Positions 8,841-17,747 are shown, counted from the stretch's first letter. The stretch is 64,000 nucleotides of DNA from Siccibacter colletis (GCF_000696575.1 NZ_JMSQ01000008.1:248001-312000), one strand, 5' to 3'. Numbers and translations: made by a program. Notes: generated by a model not told the origin, from the sequence alone.

Positions 8841-9833
8841 ATGAAAATAAAAGCAATACCGGCTTGTACGCTCATCGCATCTGTTCTGGCCTTCTCCGGC
8901 CCGGCGCTGGCCGAGGTTAAAATCGCGCTGGTCGCCAAATCGCTGGGGAACGGCTTTTTCGAAGCCGCCAACGTCGGCGCACAGCAGGCTGCCAAAGAGC
9001 TGGGGGATGTGAAGGTCATCTATACCGGGCCAACCACCACCACCGCCGAGGCGCAAATTGAAGTGCTCAACGGGCTTATCGCCCAGGGCGTGGATGCCAT
9101 CGCCATCTCCGCCAACGATCCGGACGCGGTAGTGCCGGTACTCAAACGCGCCATGCAGCGTGGCATTAAGGTAGTTTCCTGGGATTCCGGGGTGGAAAAA
9201 GCGGGCCGCCAGATCCACCTCAACCCGTCGAACAATGCGCTGATTGGCGAAACCAACATCAAGCTGGCCGCCGCGGCGCTGAAAGAGCTTAAGGTGGAGA
9301 AAGGCGACGTGGCAGTGCTGAGCGCTACGCCCACCTCCACCAACCAGAATATCTGGATTGAAGAGATGAAAAAGGTGCTGCCGAAGTACCCTTCCGTCAA
9401 TCTGGTGACCGTCGCCTACGGTGACGACCTCTCCGATAAGAGCTACCGCGAAGCGGTGGGCCTGCTGAAGTCCCACCCCGATTTGAAAGTGATTGTTTCC
9501 CCCTCCTCGGTAGGCATTGTCGCCGCAGCGCAGGCAGTGAAGGACCAGAACAAAATTGGCAAGGTGTACGTTACCGGGCTGGGCCTGCCGTCTGAGATGG
9601 CGGGCGCGGTGAAGTCCGGGGCCACCAAAAGCTTTGCCATCTGGAATCCAATCGATCTCGGCTATGCCGCCACTTACCTCGCTCACGATCTGGTGAAAGG
9701 CACCGCCACTAAAACCGAGGCCAGCATGGGCAAGCTCGGTAAAGTGAAGCTGGATGCGGATGGCAACGGCGCAATGGCTGAGCCTTACGTCTACGACGCG
9801 AGCAACATCGACAAGTTCGCGAAGATGTTCTGA
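8841..9833 (+). CDS. L-rhamnose ABC transporter, periplasmic binding protein
   Basis: 330 residues with a clear Sec signal peptide (basic MKIK, hydrophobic core, cut after PALA at about residue 24). The mature part is a type I sugar-binding protein of the ribose/AI-2/rhamnose group: VKIALVAKSLGNGFFEA, GPTTTTAEAQIEVLNGLIAQGVDAIAI, SNDPDAV, WDSGV and YVTGLGLPSEM. It captures sugar in the periplasm for the importer encoded next. In Rhizobium naming this would be RhaS, a symbol that clashes with the AraC regulator here, so none is given. The start at 8841 has GGAG upstream. Rhamnose as ligand is inferred from the operon. Confidence 0.88.
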   Translation: MKIKAIPACTLIASVLAFSGPALAEVKIALVAKSLGNGFFEAANVGAQQAAKELGDVKVIYTGPTTTTAEAQIEVLNGLIAQGVDAIAISANDPDAVVPVLKRAMQRGIKVVSWDSGVEKAGRQIHLNPSNNALIGETNIKLAAAALKELKVEKGDVAVLSATPTSTNQNIWIEEMKKVLPKYPSVNLVTVAYGDDLSDKSYREAVGLLKSHPDLKVIVSPSSVGIVAAAQAVKDQNKIGKVYVTGLGLPSEMAGAVKSGATKSFAIWNPIDLGYAATYLAHDLVKGTATKTEASMGKLGKVKLDADGNGAMAEPYVYDASNIDKFAKMF

Positions 9834-9859
9834 TCGGCGCCCAGGCGTGAACAATCCCG

Positions 9860-9890
9860 CCCTCTCCTGCAGAGGGCCGGGGTGAGGGTG
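9860..9890. repeat. Intergenic GC-rich repeat, copy B
   Basis: CCCTCTCC, TGC, AGAGGGCC, GGGGTGAGGG: the classic form of the repeat also seen at 7868-7900. It sits between the binding protein and ATPase genes of the importer, where a hairpin may lower expression of the downstream genes relative to the binding protein. Confidence 0.6.
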
Positions 9891-9918
9891 GTTTAACCCA
9901 TCGATTCGGAGAGACATC

Positions 9919-11430
9919 ATGACGGCATCCACACCGCTGCTGTCGCTCAGGGGCATCACCAAAGTTTTTCCTGGTGTACGCGCTCTTGAGAACGTGCAGC
10001 TCGACCTCTGGCCAGGCCAGGTCACCGCGCTTATCGGCGAAAACGGCGCGGGCAAATCCACGCTGGTCAAAGTGATGACCGGCATCTATCAGCCTGACGG
10101 CGGCGAAATCCTATATAAAGCGATCCCCATCCAGCTCCCGACACCGGAAGCCGCCCACAAGGTTGGCATCACGGCGATACACCAGGAGACGGTGCTGTTC
10201 GACGAGCTGACCGTCACCGAGAACATTTTTGTCGGCCAGTACCTGCATAGCGGGCTGTTCAGAAAGCTCGACTGGCCAGCAATGCATCGCCGGGCACAGG
10301 AGATCCTCACCCGCCTGGAAGTGCAGATTGACCCGCGTGCCATCCTGAAAACCCTGAGTATCGCCCAGCGGCATATGGTGGCGATTGCCCGCGCGCTGTC
10401 GTTCGACGCCCAGGTGGTGATCCTCGACGAGCCAACCGCCGCGCTGTCACAGCATGAAATTCTGGAGTTTTATCAAATTGTTGAACGCCTGAAGCATGAC
10501 GGCAAAGCAATTCTGTTTATCTCGCACAAGTTCGACGAAATCTTCGAGCTGGCAGACCACTACACCATTCTGCGCGACGGCGAATTTATCAGCGCCGGGG
10601 CGATGAACGACATCACCGAAGAGCGCATGGTATCGATGATGGTGGGGCGCGCCATCACCCAGACCTACCCGAAAATCGCGTGCGAGCCGGGGGAGACGGT
10701 GCTGGAGGTAAAAAATCTCAGCCACCCCACCGAGTTCGCCAACATCAGCTTCTCGCTGCGCAAAGGGGAGATCCTCGGCTTCTACGGCCTCGTCGGTGCC
10801 GGGCGCACCGAGCTGATGCAGGCGCTGTGCGGCGTCTCCCGACCCGCCAGCGGTGAGATTGTCCTTAATGGTGTTCCCGTCTCGTTCAGCCAGCCCGCCG
10901 ATGCCATCTGCGCCGGTATCGTCTGCGTGCCGGAGGAACGCCAGAAACAGGGGGCGATTATCGAACTGCCGATCGCCCAGAACATCAGCCTGCCGCAGCT
11001 CGGCACCCTCAACCCCAACGGCGTACTCAATGAGACACGCGAATGGGCGCTGGCCGATGAGTATGCCCGTCGCCTGCAGGTGAAAGCGTTTAGCTGGCGC
11101 CAGGCGGTGGAAACGCTCTCCGGCGGCAACCAGCAAAAGGTGGTGATTGCCAAATGGCTGGCCACTCACCCGACGGTGATTATTCTCGATGAGCCGACGA
11201 AGGGCATCGACATCGGCTCAAAAGCGGCCGTGCACCAGTTTATGTCCGAGCTGGTAGCCCAGGGGCTGGCGGTGATCATGGTCTCGTCCGAACTGCCGGA
11301 GGTGATGGGGATGGCGGACAGCATTATCGTGATGCACGAGGGGCTGATGGTGGCGCACTATCGCGCCGGGGAAGCCAGTGCGGAAACCATCGTCAGCGCC
11401 GCCAGCGGCGCGGGCAAGGAGGCAGCATAA
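9919..11430 (+). CDS. L-rhamnose ABC transporter, ATP-binding protein
   Basis: A 503-residue double-domain ATPase of the RbsA/MglA/LsrA type that powers sugar import. First half: Walker A GENGAGKST (40-48), signature in degenerate form LSIAQ (146-150), Walker B VVILDE (166-171). Second half: a degenerate P-loop GLVGAGRTE near 290-300, full signature LSGGNQQK near 400, Walker B VIILDE near 420. One full and one partial site is usual for this family. Its TAA stop shares a base with the ATG of the first permease. Confidence 0.9.
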   Translation: MTASTPLLSLRGITKVFPGVRALENVQLDLWPGQVTALIGENGAGKSTLVKVMTGIYQPDGGEILYKAIPIQLPTPEAAHKVGITAIHQETVLFDELTVTENIFVGQYLHSGLFRKLDWPAMHRRAQEILTRLEVQIDPRAILKTLSIAQRHMVAIARALSFDAQVVILDEPTAALSQHEILEFYQIVERLKHDGKAILFISHKFDEIFELADHYTILRDGEFISAGAMNDITEERMVSMMVGRAITQTYPKIACEPGETVLEVKNLSHPTEFANISFSLRKGEILGFYGLVGAGRTELMQALCGVSRPASGEIVLNGVPVSFSQPADAICAGIVCVPEERQKQGAIIELPIAQNISLPQLGTLNPNGVLNETREWALADEYARRLQVKAFSWRQAVETLSGGNQQKVVIAKWLATHPTVIILDEPTKGIDIGSKAAVHQFMSELVAQGLAVIMVSSELPEVMGMADSIIVMHEGLMVAHYRAGEASAETIVSAASGAGKEAA

Positions 11431-12434
11431 TGTGGCAATCCCTGCTTAAAAATCGCGAAGCGCTGCTGGCGGTGGTCATCGTGCTGATGATTGCCGCCAT
11501 CGGCAGCCGCGTGCCGTCGTTTGTCAGCCCCGGCAACCTTGTTGAGATGTTCAACGACACCTCGATCCTGATTATTCTCGCCCTCGGCCAGATGATGGTG
11601 CTGCTCACCAAAGGCATCGACCTCTCTATGGCCGCTAACCTGGCGCTCACCGGGATGATCGTCGCCCTGCTGAATTTCCACTATCCGGAGTTGCCGGTCT
11701 GGACGCTGATGCTGATCGCCACCGCGCTTGGGCTGGTGATGGGCGCGATCAACGGCCTGCTGGTGTGGAAGCTCGGCATTCCGGCGATAGTGGTGACCCT
11801 CGGCACCATGAGTGTCTATCGCGGGATTATCTTCCTGCTTACCGACGGCGGATGGATCAACGCCCACCAGATGAGCCAGGCGTTTCTCGCCCTGCCGCGC
11901 ACGGCGCTGCTTGGCCTGCCGGTACTGAGCTGGTGCGCCATCGCCGCGCTGCTGCTGGTGGGCTACTTCCTGCGCTTCAGCCGCACCGGACGCGCGCTTT
12001 ACACCGCTGGCGGCAATCCGACCGCCGCCTGGTACACCGGCATTAACGCCGGCAAGATGCAGTTCATCAGCTTCTGCCTCTCCGGCACTCTGGCCGGGTT
12101 CTGCGGCTACCTGTGGATCTCGCGCTTTGCGGTGGCCTACGTTGACGTGGCAAACGGCTTTGAGCTTCAGGTGGTGGCGGCCTGCGTGATCGGCGGTATC
12201 AGCACCATGGGCGGCATTGGGCGCGTGCTCGGCTGCCTGTGCGGTGCGCTGTTCCTCGGCGTCATCAACAATGCGCTGCCGGTGATTGGCGTCTCGCCGT
12301 TCTGGCAGATGGCGATTTCCGGCGCGGTGATCGTTATCGCCGTGTTGCTCAACGAGCGCGGCAACAAACGCAAAGGGCGGCTGATCCTGCGTGATGCGGC
12401 GCTGGCCCGACAAAAACAGGCGGTGAATCCATGA
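11430..12434 (+). CDS. L-rhamnose ABC transporter, permease 1
   Basis: A 334-residue inner-membrane permease of the RbsC/AraH family (BPD-transp-2) with about eight to ten membrane segments. The family motif appears as GNPTAAWYTGINAGKMQFISFCLSG. It forms the sugar channel with the second permease. Translationally coupled on both sides (TAATG with the ATPase, ATGA with permease 2). Confidence 0.88.
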   Translation: MWQSLLKNREALLAVVIVLMIAAIGSRVPSFVSPGNLVEMFNDTSILIILALGQMMVLLTKGIDLSMAANLALTGMIVALLNFHYPELPVWTLMLIATALGLVMGAINGLLVWKLGIPAIVVTLGTMSVYRGIIFLLTDGGWINAHQMSQAFLALPRTALLGLPVLSWCAIAALLLVGYFLRFSRTGRALYTAGGNPTAAWYTGINAGKMQFISFCLSGTLAGFCGYLWISRFAVAYVDVANGFELQVVAACVIGGISTMGGIGRVLGCLCGALFLGVINNALPVIGVSPFWQMAISGAVIVIAVLLNERGNKRKGRLILRDAALARQKQAVNP

Positions 12435-13435
12435 GCAAAATAATGATGACCGATGCGCCGGCCGTTGCGCCGGTGCCTCCCACCTTCCTGAAACGCCTGC
12501 TGTGCTGGGAAGGGTTTCTGTTGGCGGTGACGCTGGCGGTGTTTGTCGGTAATGCCATCGCCTCGCCGTGGTTTCTGGATATCTGGAATCTGTCGGACGC
12601 CACCTTCAACTTCACCGAAAAAGCGATCATCGTGCTGCCAATGGCGATGCTGATTATCGCCAGGGAGATTGACCTCTCGGTAGCCTCCACCATTGCGCTC
12701 AGTTCGACGGTGATGGGGTTCTGCGCCCAGGCGGGATTCGGCACTCCGGCGCTGGTATGTGTCGGGCTGGGGGTCGGGTTGCTGTGCGGGCTGTTCAACG
12801 GCCTGCTGGTCACGCGCTTCAACCTGTCGTCCATCGTTATCACCATCGGCACCATGAGCCTGTTTCGCGGTATCACTTACATTCTGCTCGGTGACCAGGC
12901 GCTGAAAGCGTACCCGGAGAGCTTCGCCTGGTTTGGTCAGGGCTACGTCTGGGGGGCGCTGTCGTTTGAGTTCGCGCTGTTTATCGTGCTGGCGATAGCC
13001 TTCTCTTTCCTGCTGCATCGCACCAACTTTGGCCGCCGCACCTACGCCATCGGCAACAACCCGACCGGCGCGTGGTTCTCGGGGATCAACGTGAAGCGCC
13101 ACAACCTGCTGCTGTTTGCGCTGGTGGGCCTGATGGCCGGGCTGGCTGCGGTGCTGCTCACCTCGCGTCTCGGCAGTACCCGCCCGACCATCGCGCTCGG
13201 CTGGGAGCTGAGCGTGGTGACCATGGCGGTGCTCGGCGGGGTCAACATCCTTGGCGGCTCCGGCAGTATGCCGGGAGTGATCATCGCCGCGTTCCTGATG
13301 GGGCTGGTGACCTTCGGCCTGAGCCTGCTTAACGTGCCGGGCATCGTTATGTCGATCATTATCGGCCTGATGCTGATTGTGGTGATTTCCCTGCCGATCG
13401 TTACCCGTCGCCTGCTGGCGCGGCGGCGAATGTGA
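12431..13435 (+). CDS. L-rhamnose ABC transporter, permease 2
   Basis: A 334-residue RbsC-family permease, paralogous to the preceding gene (GNNPTGAWFSGINVKRHNLL matches its EAA-like loop). A heteromeric channel is thus likely. Membrane segments are spread over residues 30-325 and the tail is basic (TRRLLARRRM). It is the last importer gene, 77 bp before the reductase. Confidence 0.88.
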   Translation: MSKIMMTDAPAVAPVPPTFLKRLLCWEGFLLAVTLAVFVGNAIASPWFLDIWNLSDATFNFTEKAIIVLPMAMLIIAREIDLSVASTIALSSTVMGFCAQAGFGTPALVCVGLGVGLLCGLFNGLLVTRFNLSSIVITIGTMSLFRGITYILLGDQALKAYPESFAWFGQGYVWGALSFEFALFIVLAIAFSFLLHRTNFGRRTYAIGNNPTGAWFSGINVKRHNLLLFALVGLMAGLAAVLLTSRLGSTRPTIALGWELSVVTMAVLGGVNILGGSGSMPGVIIAAFLMGLVTFGLSLLNVPGIVMSIIIGLMLIVVISLPIVTRRLLARRRM

Positions 13436-13512
13436 CGTTGCCCCTTCAGGTATTCACCCCGGCGACACCGGATGCCGCCGCACGAAATATTTCAATATCA
13501 AGGAGATATACC

Positions 13513-14661
13513 ATGAGCTTTATGTTGGCATTGCCAAAAATCAGCCTGCATGGCGCAGGCGCAATCGGCGATATGGTGCAGATGGTCGCGGGCAAACGCT
13601 GGGGCAAGGCCCTGATCGTGACCGACGGCCAGCTGGTCACGCTCGGCCTGCTGGACAGCCTGTTTGCCGCGCTCGACGCCCACCAGATGCCGTATCACCT
13701 GTTTGATGCGGTATTCCCTAACCCGACCGAAGAACTGGTGCAGCAGGGCTATGCCGCGTTTCAGCAGGCAGAGTGCGACTACCTTATTGCCTTCGGCGGC
13801 GGCAGCCCCATCGACACCGCCAAAGCGGTAAAAATCCTTACCGCCAATCCTGGCCCTTCTACCGCTTATTCGGGCGTGGGCAAAGTCACCCATCCCGGCG
13901 TGCCGCTGGTGGCGATCAACACCACGGCGGGTACTGCGGCGGAGATGACCAGCAATGCGGTGATAATCGATTCGGCGCGCCACGTTAAAGAGGTGATTAT
14001 CGATGCGCATATTATTCCGGATATCGCCGTGGACGATGCCAGCGTGATGGTCGCCATACCGCCCGCTGTGACCGCCGCCACCGGCATGGACGCCCTGACC
14101 CACGCGGTGGAAGCCTATGTCTCTGTGGGCGCGCATCCGCTGACCGACGCCAACGCGCTGGAGGCCATTCGTCTGATTAGCCACTGGCTGACCGCCGCCG
14201 TTGAGAACGGCAGCAACCTGGAGGCGCGGGAGATGATGGCCTGCGGTCAGTATCTGGCGGGCATGGCCTTCAACAGCGCCGGTCTGGGGCTGGTCCATGC
14301 CCTCGCCCACCAGCCGGGCGCCACACACAACCTGCCGCACGGCGTGTGCAACGCCATTCTGCTGCCGATCATCGAAAACTTTAACCGCCCCAACGCGGTG
14401 GCACGCTTTGCCCGCATCGCGCAAGCCATGGGCGTTAACACCCAGGGGATGAGCGATGAAGCTGCCAGCCAGGCGGCGATCGACGCCATTCGCCAGCTTA
14501 GCGCCAGGGTCGGCATTCCCTCTGGCTTCAGCCAGCTTGGCGTCACGAAAGCCGATATTGAAGGCTGGCTGGATAACGCCCTCGCCGATCCGTGCGCACC
14601 CTGCAACCCCCGCAGCGCCAGCCGCGACGAGGTGCGCGAGCTCTATCTGGAGGCCTTATGA
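13513..14661 (+). CDS. fucO: Lactaldehyde reductase, FucO-type iron-dependent alcohol dehydrogenase
   Basis: A 382-residue group III alcohol dehydrogenase. It would reduce the L-lactaldehyde made by RhaD to 1,2-propanediol with NADH, which keeps redox balance without oxygen. Marks: nucleotide motif [19 protein letters not shown], and the iron site built from [12 protein letters not shown] and [19 protein letters not shown]. The start at 13513 (MSFMLALPK) has AAGGAGATATACC before it. E. coli keeps fucO in the fucose locus; here the enzyme is part of the rhamnose operon. Its stop overlaps rhaM (ATGA). Confidence 0.82.
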   Translation: MSFMLALPKISLHGAGAIGDMVQMVAGKRWGKALIVTDGQLVTLGLLDSLFAALDAHQMPYHLFDAVFPNPTEELVQQGYAAFQQAECDYLIAFGGGSPIDTAKAVKILTANPGPSTAYSGVGKVTHPGVPLVAINTTAGTAAEMTSNAVIIDSARHVKEVIIDAHIIPDIAVDDASVMVAIPPAVTAATGMDALTHAVEAYVSVGAHPLTDANALEAIRLISHWLTAAVENGSNLEAREMMACGQYLAGMAFNSAGLGLVHALAHQPGATHNLPHGVCNAILLPIIENFNRPNAVARFARIAQAMGVNTQGMSDEAASQAAIDAIRQLSARVGIPSGFSQLGVTKADIEGWLDNALADPCAPCNPRSASRDEVRELYLEAL

Positions 14662-14972
14662 TCCGCAAAGCCTTTGTGATGCAGGTAAATCCGGACGCCC
14701 ATGACGAATATCAGCGGCGGCATACCCCGATCTGGCCGGAGCTGGAAGCGGTGCTGAAAGCGCACGGCGCGCACCACTACGCCATCTGGCTCGACCCGGT
14801 GCGTAACCTGCTATTCGCCACGGTAGAGATTGAATCCGAGGAGCGCTGGGACGCTGTCGCCCGCACCGACGTCTGCCAGCGCTGGTGGCAGCATATGCGC
14901 GATATCATGCCGAGCAACCCCGATAACAGCCCGATCAGCGAGCCGCTTACAGCGGTGTTTTATCTGGAGTGA
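14658..14972 (+). CDS. rhaM: L-rhamnose mutarotase RhaM
   Basis: Interconverts alpha and beta anomers of L-rhamnose so that RhaA is fed with the right form. The 104 residues match E. coli RhaM nearly throughout ([15 protein letters not shown], the [18 protein letters not shown] segment, [17 protein letters not shown]). The start at 14658 gives the family length and an ATGA overlap with the upstream gene. It is the last gene of the operon and is followed by a terminator. Confidence 0.97.
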   Translation: MIRKAFVMQVNPDAHDEYQRRHTPIWPELEAVLKAHGAHHYAIWLDPVRNLLFATVEIESEERWDAVARTDVCQRWWQHMRDIMPSNPDNSPISEPLTAVFYLE

Positions 14973-14980
14973 CAGGCCAT

Positions 14981-15006
14981 AAAAAAGCCCGTGCAAGCGG
15001 GCTTTT
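14981..15006. terminator. Bidirectional terminator after rhaM
   Basis: Stem GCCCG/CGGGC (14987-14991, 14998-15002) flanked by six A on the left and four T on the right. The flanking A/T pairs extend the stem. It serves the rhamnose operon and the convergent parDE pair. Confidence 0.8.
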
Positions 15007-15011
15007 ATGCC

Positions 15012-15311
15012 TTACAGGGAAAGGTGAAGCATCACGTCCTGCGAATGGTGTAATACGCGAACAACAGTAATGGACATGTCGGTACGGAAAAAAAAGAGTA
15101 CGTGGTGGGCGCAAGCAAAAGAGTAAATACCTTTACTCAACTCAGGGCGCTTAATCCCAACGTCATGGCGGGCAAGCATATCGAAATGCGAAGAAAGCTT
15201 TCCAATATAGTTATCCGCCTGTGCCTCCCCAAACCGGCCCTTGCCATAGCGCCAGATCGCTTCCATGTCCTCACTGGCTTTCGGCGTTAGCTCAATCCGT
15301 CTCGTCATCAT
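15012..15311 (-). CDS. parE: ParE/RelE-superfamily toxin
   Basis: A 99-residue ParE-type toxin; family members poison DNA gyrase. Typical features are the N-terminal ELTPKASEDMEAIWRYGKGRFGEAQADNY segment, the RPEL motif, and the C-terminal strand pair FFFRTDMSITVVRVLHH. The gene start lies 20 bp inside the antitoxin gene, which ensures coupled translation. ATG at 15311 or at 15308 may be used. Gyrase as target is family knowledge, not visible here. Confidence 0.85.
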   Translation of the reverse strand: MMTRRIELTPKASEDMEAIWRYGKGRFGEAQADNYIGKLSSHFDMLARHDVGIKRPELSKGIYSFACAHHVLFFFRTDMSITVVRVLHHSQDVMLHLSL

Positions 15312-15558
15312 GCCGATCCCTGGCTTTTAGGTTTTGAAGGAAAGCATCCTGCTTCCACTCTTGCGGGGCACCGCTGTTCACCCCTTCATTGATGAGCGCT
15401 CGCAACTGCTGCAGATGCGACTGCGCCTGCTGTTCTCGCAGTAAACGCAGCGAGTCCCGAATCACTTCGCTTTGCGTTCGGTAGTCTCCGGTAGCGATCA
15501 GAGACTCCACAAAACCACGAAGCTCTTCACCCAGATCGACGGTCATGGTACGCGCCAT
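15292..15558 (-). CDS. parD: ParD-type antitoxin (ribbon-helix-helix)
   Basis: An 88-residue antitoxin. The N-terminal ribbon-helix-helix DNA-binding fold is clear (MARTMTVDLGEELRGFVESL, then GDYRTQSEVIRDSLRLL). The charged C-terminal tail would wrap ParE. GGAGG precedes the ATG at good spacing. A perfect inverted repeat just upstream is a likely site for self-repression. Confidence 0.87.
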   Translation of the reverse strand: MARTMTVDLGEELRGFVESLIATGDYRTQSEVIRDSLRLLREQQAQSHLQQLRALINEGVNSGAPQEWKQDAFLQNLKARDRHDDETD

Positions 15559-15569
15559 ATTGCCTCCAC

Positions 15570-15588
15570 TGTAAGAACTAATCTTACA
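15570..15588. promoter_or_regulatory. Likely ParD operator
   Basis: Perfect inverted repeat TGTAAGA-ACTAA-TCTTACA, 12 bp upstream of the parD start codon. Ribbon-helix-helix antitoxins usually bind such sites. Confidence 0.6.
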
Positions 15589-15653
15589 ATAGTACCCTGA
15601 CTCTGGTTACTTTTCCAGCAGGAAGACAGTGAGAAATTGTCCTCAGGTATGAC

Positions 15654-15682
15654 AAAAAAAGCCCGCGCGAGCGGGCTTTTTT
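15654..15682. terminator. Bidirectional terminator between two toxin-antitoxin pairs
   Basis: Stem GCCCGC/GCGGGC with GCGA loop (15661-15676), A-run before and six T after. It ends mazEF transcripts before they enter parDE. Confidence 0.85.
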
Positions 15683-15703
15683 ATGTAGTAACAAATAACG
15701 CGT

Positions 15704-16072
15704 TTACTGTGGGTCGATAAGATCAACAACCTTATCAAGTACCTCACGCATGACGGCGGCTTCTACCGTGGAGTGATACCGGGCGCCACGTGCTTTGAGA
15801 TCCATACTTCTCAGCATGTAACACAGGGCCACACCGGTTACGCTGCCTTTATCGGTACTGCCGCCGTCCAGCATGACCGTAACCTGTGCAGATCGCGCGG
15901 CGCTTCCACCTGTGGTAATGGGCACGCAGGTGGCGACGCCCAATGCTTTAACCAGCTGTTTGTCGGTAATCACCAGATAATAGTGTGGACCCTGAAATTC
16001 ACGGCCTTTTGTCGGGTCGCCATTTACGTGCCAGATTTCTCCCTTATGCGGAAATTTCATCCCTGGTGCCAT
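15704..16072 (-). CDS. MazF/PemK/ChpB-type mRNA interferase toxin
   Basis: A 122-residue toxin of the PemK/MazF fold; members cut mRNA at short sequences. Visible family elements are GEIWHVNGDPTKGREFQGPHYYLVI, the strand VATCVPITTGG, and VALCYMLRSMDL. It starts directly after the antitoxin stop with AAGGAG overlapping the end of that gene. ChpB is the closest type in feel (GREFQGPHYYLVI). The sequence cut is unknown. Confidence 0.85.
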   Translation of the reverse strand: MAPGMKFPHKGEIWHVNGDPTKGREFQGPHYYLVITDKQLVKALGVATCVPITTGGSAARSAQVTVMLDGGSTDKGSVTGVALCYMLRSMDLKARGARYHSTVEAAVMREVLDKVVDLIDPQ

Positions 16073-16345
16073 CTACACGATCTCCTTGCCAACGGGTGGT
16101 GAGTTCAGCACATCGCCCATCGCCTCGTTAAGCTGTTGAATTTCATCCTCGTCGATACCCTTAAGCAGCTCGGCGAGTGATTTTTTCCCACGCGGACGCG
16201 GCTGTTTCGATGTTACCGTCAGCGATTGCCCGGCAGGGTGCAATTCCACCACCATTCCTGCTTCCCAGTTCATTTGCGTCAGCGTTTCTTTAGGGATGGT
16301 CATGATGACCGCCCCACCTTGTTGCCTTAGCCTTGTTGCATTCAT
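16073..16345 (-). CDS. MazE/PemI/ChpS-type antitoxin
   Basis: A 90-residue antitoxin with an N-terminal SpoVT/AbrB-like DNA-binding swapped hairpin (RLRQQGGAVIMTIPKETL, WEAGMVVELHP) and an acidic C-terminal arm (LLKGIDEDEIQQLNEAMGDV) of the kind that occupies the toxin groove. The toxin gene abuts with no gap. A short inverted repeat overlaps the region just before the start. Confidence 0.85.
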   Translation of the reverse strand: MNATRLRQQGGAVIMTIPKETLTQMNWEAGMVVELHPAGQSLTVTSKQPRPRGKKSLAELLKGIDEDEIQQLNEAMGDVLNSPPVGKEIV

Positions 16346-16348
16346 TTC

Positions 16349-16361
16349 AGACCCCAGGTCT
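16349..16361. promoter_or_regulatory. Likely antitoxin operator
   Basis: Inverted repeat AGACC-CCA-GGTCT lies four bases upstream of the antitoxin start, where binding would block transcription or ribosome entry. The factor is inferred to be the antitoxin-toxin complex. Confidence 0.5.
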
Positions 16362-16421
16362 CACAAAGTAACACTTTTGAGCATAACATAATCATCCGCG
16401 AGCTGTAACGCTGTTTAAATA

Positions 16422-17696
16422 TTATACGCGCTGCGCCAGCTCCTCTGGCTGCGCTACCGCACCTTTACGTTTGCTGGATGAGAGCGTAAACGCCGATACC
16501 ACCGTCACGGTCAGCACGAAGCAGCCGAGCATCAGGTAGGTATCCTGGAAGCCGATGCGGTCATACATATTGCCGGCGAAGGCGGAGAGGAAGATCGCCA
16601 TCATCTGCTTGGAGAACTGGAAACCAATCAGATAGATGGTGGCGGAAAGGCGCGTATCGAACACGCCGGTAATGTACTTGAAGGCACCCACCAGCAGGAA
16701 CGGCACTTCCAGCGCGTGCAGCATTTTCAGCGCCACCACTTCCACCACGGTGGTGGCGAATGCCGAGCCGATAATGCGTGTCGCCATAATGGTACCGGCG
16801 ATCAGCAGAGTATTTTTCGCGCCGATGCGGTTAATGATCCACGGCGAGCAGAACATGATGATGGCATTGCACAGCTCCCCGGCGGTGGTGGCAAAGCCAA
16901 ATGCCCGCGTACCCGCTTCCGGCGTGGCGAAGAAGGATTTAAAGAAGGTCGCGAACTGCTGATCAAACACGTCATAGACGCAGGCCACGCCGACAACGTA
17001 CAGAATGAACATCCACATCTTTGGCAGACGGAACAGGCCAAATACCATCTTCGCGGTGATCTGCGGCTGGTTAGCCCCGAGCGCGCCCATCACCTGCGCC
17101 GTCTGATTAGGTTTCGGCCGCGCCAGGATCAGCAGCACCATCATCAGCAGTGCCGCGCCGGACCCCATCCAGAACACCAGCGCCGGATTAACATTGAACA
17201 GGATGCCAGCGGTGGAGGCGCACAGCCCCCAGCCGAGGCAGCCGAACATGCGTGCCTTGCCGTACTCAAACGCGCTGTTGCGGCTGACGCGTTCAATATA
17301 AGCCTCAATCGCCGCCGAGCCGGATGAAAAGACGAAGCCGATATACAGCCCGCCACTTAGCGCTCCGAGCCAGATATTCACCTTCAGCAGCGGACCGAAA
17401 ACGTAGAGGAAAAACGGCGCGAACAGCACCAGCAGCAGGGTGATGATCCACAGCAGGTGCTTCTTCAGCCCGAGCTTATCGGAAATCACGCCAAGCAGCG
17501 GCTGGAAGCTGATGGCGGCCAGCGAGATGCAGGAGAAGACGATCCCGGTATCGGTTTTGTTCAGGCCAATGATGTCCGACAGCCAGATCGGCAGGAACGG
17601 AAAGCAGGTCGCCATGACAAAGAAGTAGAGAAAAAAGAACAGACCGAAAATCCAGAAGTTAGGGTTATTTTTGTAGGTACAGGCGGTGGTGTTCAT
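16422..17696 (-). CDS. rafB: LacY-family oligosaccharide:H+ symporter, RafB-type
   Basis: A 424-residue major facilitator with twelve membrane segments, closely similar to lactose permease LacY. The LacY proton and sugar residues can be matched: Glu in TTAGELCNA, Arg in ATRIIGSAF, and His plus Glu in KMLHALEVPF. The DVFDQQFATFFKSFFA segment is almost the LacY one. Linked to an alpha-galactosidase and a LacI repressor, it more likely imports raffinose or melibiose (RafB or MelY type) than lactose. It begins 51 bp after rafA on the same strand. Confidence 0.85.
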   Translation of the reverse strand: MNTTACTYKNNPNFWIFGLFFFLYFFVMATCFPFLPIWLSDIIGLNKTDTGIVFSCISLAAISFQPLLGVISDKLGLKKHLLWIITLLLVLFAPFFLYVFGPLLKVNIWLGALSGGLYIGFVFSSGSAAIEAYIERVSRNSAFEYGKARMFGCLGWGLCASTAGILFNVNPALVFWMGSGAALLMMVLLILARPKPNQTAQVMGALGANQPQITAKMVFGLFRLPKMWMFILYVVGVACVYDVFDQQFATFFKSFFATPEAGTRAFGFATTAGELCNAIIMFCSPWIINRIGAKNTLLIAGTIMATRIIGSAFATTVVEVVALKMLHALEVPFLLVGAFKYITGVFDTRLSATIYLIGFQFSKQMMAIFLSAFAGNMYDRIGFQDTYLMLGCFVLTVTVVSAFTLSSSKRKGAVAQPEELAQRV

Positions 17697-17747
17697 TCAG
17701 GATATCCTCAAAGGCGTGGCGCGTCGGGGCCATGCGGCCCCGCTCCG

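Noticed and set aside
16422-17696. lacY of a lac operon
   Set aside because: No lacZ or lacI is adjacent; the gene follows a GH36 alpha-galactosidase and a RafR-type repressor on the same strand, so the RafB/MelY role fits better.
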